Under the pieces are notes generated by a model, which was not told the DNA's origin, ran no database searches, and was given only the letters and a program-made list of their open reading frames with translations. Below are positions 1 through 6,549 of a stretch of DNA of 6,549 nt, piece by piece. This DNA is from Gammaproteobacteria bacterium. Lineage in GTDB: Bacteria > Pseudomonadota > Gammaproteobacteria > SZUA-229. The position numbers and the translations under genes were made by a program. Location of the stretch: positions 1 through 6,549 of the forward strand of contig JAASSE010000058.1 in assembly GCA_021768055.1 (NCBI GenBank). Reading direction: 5' to 3'. Position 1 is the stretch's first letter, and each line of letters begins with the position of its first letter.

Positions 1-168
1 AGTGTACTGACTTCGGGCCTGCTGGGTGAGCAGTACATAGGCCTGGAACCGGGAGCAGAGGAAGAATACCTCAAGGCCGGCGGCGAAATTGAAATCACCC
101 AATCGGCGCTGGTACTGGAACAAATCATCGGCCAGTTCCTCTATAGCAAGGCAGAAGAGAGCGATTGA
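1..168 (+). CDS. mlaD: MlaD, C-terminal end (5' part outside window)
   Basis: This is the last 55 codons of the substrate-binding MCE-domain subunit of the Mla ABC transporter. The family protein is anchored in the inner membrane and forms a hexameric ring facing the periplasm that passes phospholipid between MlaC and the MlaFE core. Visible here are the conserved stretch GLLGEQYIGLEPG and the C-terminal helix containing ITQSALVLEQIIGQFLY, which in the family contributes to the central hydrophobic pore. The gene ends at TGA 166-168. The N-terminal membrane segment and most of the MCE domain lie upstream of the window. mlaC follows at once, as expected for the mlaFEDCB operon. The identification is firm despite the truncation because the tail motif and the following genes agree. 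Confidence 0.93.
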   Translation, partial: SVLTSGLLGEQYIGLEPGAEEEYLKAGGEIEITQSALVLEQIIGQFLYSKAEESD

Positions 169-170
169 TC

Positions 171-175
171 AGGGG
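171..175 (+). promoter_or_regulatory. Ribosome binding site deciding the mlaC start
   Basis: AGGGG lies 7 bases before the GTG at 183. It favours that GTG over an in-frame TTG at 165, which overlaps the mlaD stop and would put this site inside the coding region. Confidence 0.6.
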
Positions 176-182
176 TATCATA

Positions 183-811
183 GTGAACTTGATTAAACAG
201 ACATATTGTTTACCGGTATACGTGCTGGGCCTGCTGGCTCTGCTTGGCAGCGCCACCGTGGCCGGTGAAATCACGCCGCCTGATGTGCTGTTGAGGCAGA
301 CTTCCGACGAAGTCATCGAAGTTCTAAAAGCAAAGAAAGACCAGTTAAAAGATGATCCTGACCTGGTCTATGAACTGGTCAACGAATACATACTGCCCCA
401 CCTTGATGAAGTCACCATTGCAAAACTGGCGCTGGGGAAAAACTGGCGTCTTGCCAGCCGCGAACAGAAACTGGAATTTATCGAAGAATTCAAGATGCTG
501 CTGATCAGAACCTATGGCAAATCGCTGAGTGAATTCAGAGACCAGACCATCCGGTATTTCCCGGTTAACATGAAAGAGGGTGACAAGAAGGTTGTGGTCA
601 AGTCCGAAGTGCTGCAACCGGGCGGGCCGTCGATTCCGGTTTCATACCGCATGCGTATCAAGGACAGCGGCTGGAAAGTGTACGATTTGAGTATCGATGG
701 TGTCAGCCTGGTAACCAGTTACCGTGGTACCTTTGCGCAGGAGGTCCGCAAGGGCGGTATCGATGGTCTGTTGAAAATGTTAAAAAATAAAAATACCGGG
801 GTCTCATCCTC

Positions 812-815
<4 letters not shown>
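183..815 (+). CDS. mlaC: MlaC, periplasmic phospholipid-binding carrier protein
   Basis: MlaC (Ttg2D family) ferries phospholipids across the periplasm between the outer-membrane MlaA complex and the inner-membrane MlaFEDB transporter, keeping the outer leaflet free of phospholipid. From GTG 183 the product has 210 residues, normal for the family. A signal peptide is visible: K5, a hydrophobic core at about residues 10-21, and a likely signal peptidase I site after A27 (TVA|GE). The mature protein has the family pattern: an N-terminal helix (DEVIEVLKAKK), then ILPHLDEVTIAKLALGKNW, and near the C-terminus the hallmark YDLSIDGVSLVTSYRGTF followed by a GGIDGLL element. The start was chosen for its AGGGG ribosome binding site; TTG 165 would add six residues (216 in all). 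The 3' end is A-rich, encoding LKNKN, and overlaps mlaB by 4 bases (TTGA). Confidence 0.93.
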
Positions 816-2409
<1,594 letters not shown>

Positions 2410-2448
2410 TGCTTTAAGATTCGCTTTTCGTACATCACTCATTTAACG

Positions 2449-3081
2449 ATGATCAAGATTGCATTATCCAAGGGCCGGATTTTCAAGGAGACGCTGCCGT
2501 TACTGGCGGCGGCTGATATCGTGCCTGCTGATGATCCGGAAACCAGCCGCAAGCTGATTCTCGATACCAACCACGACGATGTGAAGCTGGTCATCATTCG
2601 TGCCACGGATGTACCGACCTATGTACAGTTTGGTGCGGCCGATGTCGGTGTTGCCGGTAAGGATGTATTAATGGAGCACGGCGGCGAGGGACTGTACGAA
2701 CCACTTGATCTTGGTATCGCCAAATGCCGCTTGATGACAGCGGGTTTGATAGATGCGCCCAGAGAAAATAAAAACAGCCGCGGCCGCAAGCGTGTGGCGA
2801 CAAAATTTGTCAACGTTACCCGGCGGTATTTTGAGTCCCGTGGTGAACAGGTTGAGGTCATCAAGCTGTACGGTTCCATGGAGCTGGGCCCCATCGTCGG
2901 TCTGGCTGATTACATCGTTGACGTGGTTGATACCGGCAACACGCTGAAAGCCAACGGGCTTGAGCCGCTGGACCACATTGCCGACATCAGCTCCCGGCTG
3001 ATCGTGAACAAGGCGGCGATGAAGATGAAACACGAACGTGTCCAGTCCCTGATCGACCGCATGCGCAAGGCAGTGGCATGA
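2449..3081 (+). CDS. hisG: ATP phosphoribosyltransferase, short-form catalytic subunit HisG
   Basis: HisG condenses ATP with PRPP to phosphoribosyl-ATP, the first and feedback-controlled step of histidine synthesis. At 210 residues this is the short form (HisG-S), which lacks the C-terminal histidine-binding regulatory domain of the long form (about 300 residues in E. coli). Short-form enzymes work as a complex with HisZ, a histidyl-tRNA-synthetase-like subunit; no hisZ lies in this window. Visible motifs are [16 protein letters not shown] (4-19), [13 protein letters not shown] (62-74), [20 protein letters not shown] (139-158), and the PRPP-binding loop [11 protein letters not shown] (161-171). 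A basic stretch at about 105-114 looks like a surface loop. No Shine-Dalgarno sequence precedes ATG 2449, but no other in-frame start fits the conserved N-terminus. Its stop overlaps the hisD start as ATGA. Confidence 0.97.
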   Translation: MIKIALSKGRIFKETLPLLAAADIVPADDPETSRKLILDTNHDDVKLVIIRATDVPTYVQFGAADVGVAGKDVLMEHGGEGLYEPLDLGIAKCRLMTAGLIDAPRENKNSRGRKRVATKFVNVTRRYFESRGEQVEVIKLYGSMELGPIVGLADYIVDVVDTGNTLKANGLEPLDHIADISSRLIVNKAAMKMKHERVQSLIDRMRKAVA

Positions 3082-4379
3082 TTGATATCACCAGCCTGAA
3101 CACGGCCGATGCCGGTTTCGAACAGCAGCTCGAACAGCTGCTTGCGTGGGAGCAATCCACGGATGATGCCGTCGTAACAACAGTCACGCAGATTTTGAAT
3201 GATGTACGTCAGCGCGGTGATGCCGCCTTACTGGAGTACACGAAAAAATTTGATCGAATCGATGTTGCCAGCGCAGCTGAGCTTGAACTGTCTTCGGCAC
3301 AACTTGATGAGGCGCTCGAGGCAATCGACGCTGAACATCGTGCAGCGCTGGAGCGGGCAGCTGAACGCGTTCGTGCCTACGCCGAACACCAGAAAATGGA
3401 ATCGTGGTCGTACACCGAGGCTGACGGTACCGTGCTCGGTCAGAAAGTCACGCCGATGGATCGAGTCGGCCTGTACGTGCCCGGCGGCAAGGCTGCATAC
3501 CCCTCATCGGTATTGATGAATGCAATACCGGCCAAGGTCGCCGGTGTACCCGAACTGATCATGGTGGTACCGACACCGGCGGGTGAGAAGAACGAGCTGG
3601 TGCTGGCGGCTGCAGCGATTGCCGGCGTTGACCGCGTCTTTACCATCGGTGGTGCCCAGGCTGTAGCGGCACTGGCCTATGGCACTGACACCGTTCCCAG
3701 TGTCGACAAGATTACCGGCCCGGGCAATATCTATGTTGCTACTGCTAAACGGTTGGTGTTCGGTGTTGTCGGTATCGACATGATCGCCGGGCCATCCGAA
3801 ATTCTGGTGGTGTGCGATGGCAAAACTGATCCTGACTGGATTGCGATGGATTTGTTTTCACAGGCAGAACATGATGAAGATGCACAATCCATTCTGGTCA
3901 GCCCGGACGCGGAGTTTATCGCGCAGGTGAAAGCAAGCATTGAAAAGCTGATCGCGGAAATGCCGCGTGCAGACATTATAGAAACATCATTAGCAAAGCG
4001 CGCGGCGATGATCCAGGCGCAGGACATGGATGATGCCATCGCGGTGGCAAATCGCATTGCACCGGAGCACCTGGAACTGTCGATCGAAGATGCTGAACAG
4101 TGGGCGCAAAAGATCCGTCATGCCGGTGCCATCTTCATGGGACGCTATACCGCTGAAGCACTTGGTGATTACTGTGCCGGACCCAACCACGTGTTACCAA
4201 CATCCGGAACCGCGCGTTTTTCATCACCGCTGGGTGTGTATGATTTTCAGAAACGATCGAGCCTGATAGGTTGTTCCGCACAGGGTGCATCCGAACTTGG
4301 AAGGTGTGCAGCAACACTGGCACTGGGTGAGGGCCTGGTCGCGCATGCGCGCTCGGCGGAGTACCGCATCAAGGATTGA
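3078..4379 (+). CDS. hisD: Histidinol dehydrogenase HisD
   Basis: HisD is a zinc enzyme that oxidises L-histidinol to L-histidine through histidinal, using two NAD+, the last two steps of histidine synthesis. The product has 433 residues, close to E. coli HisD (434). The catalytic pair E330-H331 is in RIAPEHLEL. The expected zinc ligands are all present: Q262 and H265 in [13 protein letters not shown]364 in [12 protein letters not shown], and H423 in [12 protein letters not shown]. The N-terminal half carries [22 protein letters not shown] and the nucleotide-binding region [15 protein letters not shown] with ITGPGN. The ATG overlaps the hisG stop in ATGA, so the two are translationally coupled. 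In many relatives hisC follows directly; here an opposite-strand hsp20 gene comes between. Confidence 0.98.
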   Translation: MIDITSLNTADAGFEQQLEQLLAWEQSTDDAVVTTVTQILNDVRQRGDAALLEYTKKFDRIDVASAAELELSSAQLDEALEAIDAEHRAALERAAERVRAYAEHQKMESWSYTEADGTVLGQKVTPMDRVGLYVPGGKAAYPSSVLMNAIPAKVAGVPELIMVVPTPAGEKNELVLAAAAIAGVDRVFTIGGAQAVAALAYGTDTVPSVDKITGPGNIYVATAKRLVFGVVGIDMIAGPSEILVVCDGKTDPDWIAMDLFSQAEHDEDAQSILVSPDAEFIAQVKASIEKLIAEMPRADIIETSLAKRAAMIQAQDMDDAIAVANRIAPEHLELSIEDAEQWAQKIRHAGAIFMGRYTAEALGDYCAGPNHVLPTSGTARFSSPLGVYDFQKRSSLIGCSAQGASELGRCAATLALGEGLVAHARSAEYRIKD

Positions 4380-4404
4380 TTTTTTATCACACCATAAAAA
4401 TACA

Positions 4405-4427
4405 AAGGCCCGCTATACGCGGGCCTT
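4405..4427 (-). terminator. Intrinsic terminator, best suited to hsp20
   Basis: A perfect 9-bp inverted repeat AAGGCCCGC (4405-4413) and GCGGGCCTT (4419-4427) flanks a 5-base loop, in the 71-base gap between the convergent hisD and hsp20 stops. Read on the minus strand the hairpin is followed by a T-rich run (TTTGTATTTTTATGG), the classic Rho-independent layout for hsp20. Read on the plus strand it is followed by GATCATTGTAG, without a proper T-run, so it should stop hisD transcripts less well. Confidence 0.85.
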
Positions 4428-4450
4428 GATCATTGTAGACAAGTCGACGT

Positions 4451-4888
4451 TTAGTGTTCCACTGTAATTCGACGTGCTTGTGCAACTTCCTGTTTCGGTA
4501 TGGTAATTCTGAGTACACCATCTTCCGAACGTGCTTCAATCTTGTCGGCGTTGGCCGTTTCGGGCAGCGTGAAGCGGCGATAGAAAACACCATATTGACG
4601 TTCTACACGCTTGTAGTTGTCCTCTTCAGTTTTCTTTTCTGACTTGCGTTCGCCCTTGATTGTCAGCACACCATTATCCATGTTGACTTCAATGTCTTCC
4701 GGTTTTACGCCCGGAATATCCGCCATCAAGGTGAATGCCTCTTTGTCTTCCTTGATATCGACGGCCGGTGCCCAATTGGCAGTGGCCACATTGCCACTTT
4801 CTTCCGTATCAAATTTGGTCAACGGCATATTAAGTTCACGTTGGAGCTGATCAAACAGGCTCCATGGATTGTGTCGAATTAAGCTCAT
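4451..4888 (-). CDS. hsp20: Small heat-shock protein, Hsp20/alpha-crystallin family
   Basis: This is an ATP-independent holdase chaperone that forms oligomers and binds unfolding proteins during heat or other stress, keeping them ready for refolding by the DnaK and ClpB systems. The 145-residue product has the usual three parts. The N-terminal arm begins MSLIRHNPWSLFDQLQREL. An alpha-crystallin domain at about residues 38-132 includes WAPAVDIKED, FTLMADIPGVKPEDIEV, NGVLTIKGER, YGVFYRRFTLPE and the closing GVLRITIPK. A short tail carries the I-x-I/V motif as I141-T-V143, which docks between subunits. ATG 4886-4888 has AGGAG 7 bases upstream and fits the conserved N-terminus. The gene is inverted between hisD and hisC, with its own promoter and terminator. 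It resembles the common bacterial class A Hsp20 proteins; I cannot tie it to E. coli IbpA or IbpB specifically. Confidence 0.96.
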   Translation of the reverse strand: MSLIRHNPWSLFDQLQRELNMPLTKFDTEESGNVATANWAPAVDIKEDKEAFTLMADIPGVKPEDIEVNMDNGVLTIKGERKSEKKTEEDNYKRVERQYGVFYRRFTLPETANADKIEARSEDGVLRITIPKQEVAQARRITVEH

Positions 4889-4895
4889 GGTATTT

Positions 4896-4900
4896 CTCCT
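4896..4900 (-). promoter_or_regulatory. Strong ribosome binding site of hsp20
   Basis: On the minus strand AGGAG is followed by a 7-base spacer (AAATACC) and then ATG. It is the best Shine-Dalgarno sequence in the window, fitting a gene that must be translated quickly under stress. Confidence 0.8.
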
Positions 4901-4915
4901 ACTGTTTATTAGCTT

Positions 4916-4953
4916 CTTGAAACCAATGTGAGGACGTTGCCACGCATTTCAAG
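4916..4953. repeat. Inverted repeat CTTGAAA / TTTCAAG around the hsp20 promoter
   Basis: CTTGAAA (4916-4922) and its exact reverse complement TTTCAAG (4947-4953) are separated by 24 bases. The right arm is the -35 box of the proposed hsp20 promoter, and the left arm covers its predicted transcription start. In a plus-strand RNA the stem could extend by two G-U and two G-C pairs (4912-4915 with 4954-4957). It could be a binding site for a regulator or an accident of the short motif. Confidence 0.4.
4926..4953 (-). promoter_or_regulatory. Probable heat-shock (sigma-32) promoter of hsp20
   Basis: On the minus strand, CTTGAAA (4953-4947) matches the sigma-32 -35 element. After a 13-base spacer comes CCTCACAT (4933-4926), a 5-of-8 match to the -10 consensus CCCCATNT. 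The spacing is right for RpoH. Transcription would start near 4919, giving a leader of about 30 bases before the hsp20 ATG. The leader shows no evident hairpin hiding the ribosome site, so I see no RNA thermometer. The -35 box is convincing; the -10 is only fair. Confidence 0.6.
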
Positions 4954-4992
4954 GGGCCTCTTGTAATTCATAAAATCCAGTCTCACGTTCGC

Positions 4993-5021
4993 TATATATG
5001 GTCCTGGTGTTGCTGCTTCAA
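4993..5021 (-). promoter_or_regulatory. Possible weaker housekeeping promoter for hsp20
   Basis: On the minus strand TTGAAG (5021-5016) and TATATA (4998-4993) are 17 bases apart. Each matches 4 of 6 bases of the sigma-70 consensus. The ideal spacing is the main argument. It could provide a basal transcript starting near 4986, upstream of the heat-shock start. Confidence 0.2.
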
Positions 5022-5105
5022 TGGCCCAAGTCAAGTTTTTGCATGATTTCAAGGCCATAGCGAAAGTCTGTTACCATCAGCATTTTGGACATACTGGATC
5101 AGAAA

Positions 5106-6182
5106 ATGCCTGGCAAGCCTATCGACTGGATTCGACCGGAAATTCGCGAACTGTCGGCATACCATGTCGCGGATGCCACCGGTATGGTGAAGCTTGATGC
5201 AATGGAAAATCCGTACCGCCTGCCTGATGAAGTACTCAGGCAATGGCAGCAGGATCTTTTGACAGCTGATCTGAACCGTTACCCGGATCCGCAGGCGGGA
5301 GCGTTGCAACAGAAGCTCAAACAGATCATGCAGGTGCCTGAGGGGCAGGGCATGGTACTCGGCAACGGTTCGGATGAATTGATCCAGATGCTGGCACTGG
5401 CCGTGGCTGCACCCGGGCGCTGCATACTGTCATTCGAACCCGGTTTCGTCATGTACAGCATGATTTCGCGTTTTACCGGCATGAACTACATCGGTGTACC
5501 CCTGGCGGATGATTTCACGCTTGATATGGATAAAACGCGTGAAGCCATCGAACAAAACCAGCCCGCCATTATCTTCATCGCCTACCCGAACAACCCGACC
5601 GGCAATTTGTTCGATGCTGATGCCATCGGGGAAATTATTCGCATGGCACCGGGACTGGTGGTGATTGATGAGGCCTATCATCCGTTCGCGTTTGCCAGCT
5701 TCATGCCGACGCTGGCGGAGTACGGGCACTTGCTGGTGATGCGTACCGTCTCAAAAATGGGCCTGGCCGGATTGCGTCTGGGTTATCTATGCGGTGATGC
5801 GGAATTGATTAACGAAGTCAACAAGGTGCGCTTGCCGTATAACATCAATGTGCTGACGCAATACAGTGCAAGGTTCATTCTGGATAATGCCGGATTTCTG
5901 GATGGGCAGGCCGAGATGATACGCTCGGACCGCGACAAGATGCTGAAACACATGACCTTGCTTGATGGTGTTGAGGTGTTTCCAAGCCAGGCCAATTTTA
6001 TTCTGTTCAGGTTGAAGCACGCCGATGCCGACAAGGTTTTTGATTCACTGCATGATCAGGGCGTATTGATCAAAAATATGAATTCACCTGGTGTTCTGCA
6101 TAATTGCCTCAGGGTCACCGTGGGCACATCGGAAGAAAACCACGCCTTCCTGTTTGCTCTGGAGCAGGCATTGAATTCCTAG
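5106..6182 (+). CDS. hisC: Histidinol-phosphate aminotransferase HisC
   Basis: HisC is a PLP-dependent class I/II aminotransferase that moves an amino group from glutamate to imidazole-acetol phosphate, giving histidinol phosphate. From ATG 5106 it has 358 residues, normal for the family. Visible features are VKLDAMENPYRLP near the N-terminus, RYPDPQAGALQQKLK, GNGSDELIQML (86-96), the PLP-contacting AYPNNPTGN (N163), VVIDEAYHPF (D188, Y191), the Schiff-base lysine K217 in TVSKMGLAGLRLGY, and the substrate-carboxylate arginine R336 in CLRVTVGTSEEN. The LDAMENPY form of the N-terminal motif differs from E. coli HisC. An in-frame TTG at 5085 would add seven residues (MDILDQK); ATG is preferred because GGA at 5096-5098 is a plausible weak ribosome site. 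Separated from hisD by the inverted hsp20, it probably needs its own promoter or read-through. I found no convincing plus-strand promoter in 4889-5105. Confidence 0.95.
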   Translation: MPGKPIDWIRPEIRELSAYHVADATGMVKLDAMENPYRLPDEVLRQWQQDLLTADLNRYPDPQAGALQQKLKQIMQVPEGQGMVLGNGSDELIQMLALAVAAPGRCILSFEPGFVMYSMISRFTGMNYIGVPLADDFTLDMDKTREAIEQNQPAIIFIAYPNNPTGNLFDADAIGEIIRMAPGLVVIDEAYHPFAFASFMPTLAEYGHLLVMRTVSKMGLAGLRLGYLCGDAELINEVNKVRLPYNINVLTQYSARFILDNAGFLDGQAEMIRSDRDKMLKHMTLLDGVEVFPSQANFILFRLKHADADKVFDSLHDQGVLIKNMNSPGVLHNCLRVTVGTSEENHAFLFALEQALNS

Positions 6183-6197
6183 TCCCTCGCCACTTTC

Positions 6198-6549
6198 TCA
6201 CTGGCTGTGCATTGGGCGCTGACCCAGTTCCGCGACCAGGCTGAAGCTTTCGCGCATGCGGATACCGTCGATACGGAATTTATCACCCGGCTTGCCCGCA
6301 GCGATCATGTCAATCACCGTCAACGTATCCTCAGTAGCGACACCGTTGATATGTGTGATGATATCGCCCGGCATCATGCCGGCAATATCACCCGGCCCAC
6401 CTGGATCGACACTGTCGATAAGTACGCCCCTGATATTCTCGAGCCCGATCAACCTTAACGTTTCCTCCGGCACGTTCTGCCCGACAACACCCAGCCAGCC
6501 GCGGATCACGTAACCATGCTCAGTAATCTGGTTCATCACGTCGGTTACC
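6198..6549 (-). CDS. degS: DegS/AlgW-type serine endoprotease, C-terminal PDZ domain (5' part outside window)
   Basis: The last 117 codons of a trypsin-like HtrA-family protease run in from the right edge on the minus strand and stop at 6198-6200. What is visible is the protease-PDZ junction (VTDVMNQITEHGYVIRGWLGV) and one complete PDZ domain, with ENIRGVLIDSVDPGGPGDIAGMMPGDIITHINGV and a final helix and strand ending SFSLVAELGQRP. The protein ends right after this single PDZ, as in DegS and AlgW; DegP/MucD proteins carry two. Such proteases sit in the inner membrane facing the periplasm, bind C-termini of misfolded outer-membrane proteins through the PDZ carboxylate loop (here GWLGV), and cleave the anti-sigma factor RseA/MucA to release sigma-E. 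The catalytic domain and membrane anchor are not in the window. The neighbourhood next to hisC supports the call. An internal GTG/ATG near 6534-6539 is not the start, since the frame stays open to the edge. Confidence 0.85.
   Translation of the reverse strand, partial: VTDVMNQITEHGYVIRGWLGVVGQNVPEETLRLIGLENIRGVLIDSVDPGGPGDIAGMMPGDIITHINGVATEDTLTVIDMIAAGKPGDKFRIDGIRMRESFSLVAELGQRPMHSQ

Noticed and set aside
165..182. TTG 165 as the mlaC start
   Set aside because: It would overlap the mlaD stop and put the AGGGG ribosome site inside the gene. GTG 183 has correct spacing and still leaves a full signal peptide.
771..801. TTGAAA followed by an A-rich stretch at the end of mlaC, as a promoter for mlaB-murA
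   Set aside because: No -10-like hexamer lies at 16-18 bases; that place is GC-rich (CCGGGG). The A-run is explained by Lys/Asn codons.
4889..4920. A ROSE or FourU RNA thermometer in the hsp20 leader
   Set aside because: The proposed leader is only about 30 bases, and I see no stretch able to pair with AGGAG (no UUUU or UUGCU-type sequence facing it).
4947..4976. Plus-strand promoter for hisC: TTTCAA (4947-4952) with TAAAAT (4971-4976)
   Set aside because: The -10 is good (5 of 6) but the -35 matches only 3 of 6 and is already explained as the reverse of the hsp20 -35 box. Too weak to list as a feature.
4993..4999. TATATAT as a plus-strand -10 box for hisC
   Set aside because: The nearest TTG-type -35 (TTGTAA, 4961-4966) is 26 bases away, and nothing suitable lies at 16-18 bases.
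4889..5105. A his leader peptide and attenuator ahead of hisC
   Set aside because: There is no short frame with a run of His codons and no competing hairpins followed by a T-run.

Overview
The window looks like chromosomal DNA of a gammaproteobacterium. The main evidence is gene order: the tail of an mla lipid-transport operon, then murA, then hisG-hisD-hisC, then a DegS/AlgW-type protease gene. This neighbourhood is familiar from Pseudomonas and relatives. The proteins match their families well, but I cannot name a genus. Base composition is moderately GC-rich and looks even throughout, with no insertion sequence, tRNA, CRISPR array or prophage gene.

Layout. Positions 1-1153 (+) hold the last 55 residues of MlaD, then MlaC (periplasmic phospholipid carrier) and MlaB (cytoplasmic STAS subunit). 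murA (1147-2409, first committed step of peptidoglycan synthesis) overlaps mlaB directly. After a 39-base gap come hisG (short form) and hisD, joined by an ATGA overlap. A small heat-shock protein gene of the Hsp20 family (4451-4888) lies on the opposite strand between hisD and hisC. It has its own heat-shock-like promoter, a strong ribosome binding site and a terminator. hisC (5106-6182) follows on the + strand. The 3' end of a DegS/AlgW-like PDZ serine protease gene (minus strand) meets it tail to tail, with 15 bases between the stops.

How the genes fit together. Much of the window serves the cell envelope: Mla keeps the outer membrane asymmetric, MurA feeds wall synthesis, and DegS/AlgW-type proteases sense misfolded outer-membrane proteins. 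HisG, HisD and HisC supply the first, last and transaminase steps of histidine synthesis. Hsp20 is a stress chaperone with no obvious metabolic link to them.

I found no clearly undescribed system. The points worth a second look are the inverted hsp20 gene splitting the his genes, the lack of the small BolA-family gene ibaG that usually sits between mlaB and murA, a 7-bp dyad (CTTGAAA/TTTCAAG) around the hsp20 promoter with a further copy 100 bp away, and an altered STAS motif in MlaB.
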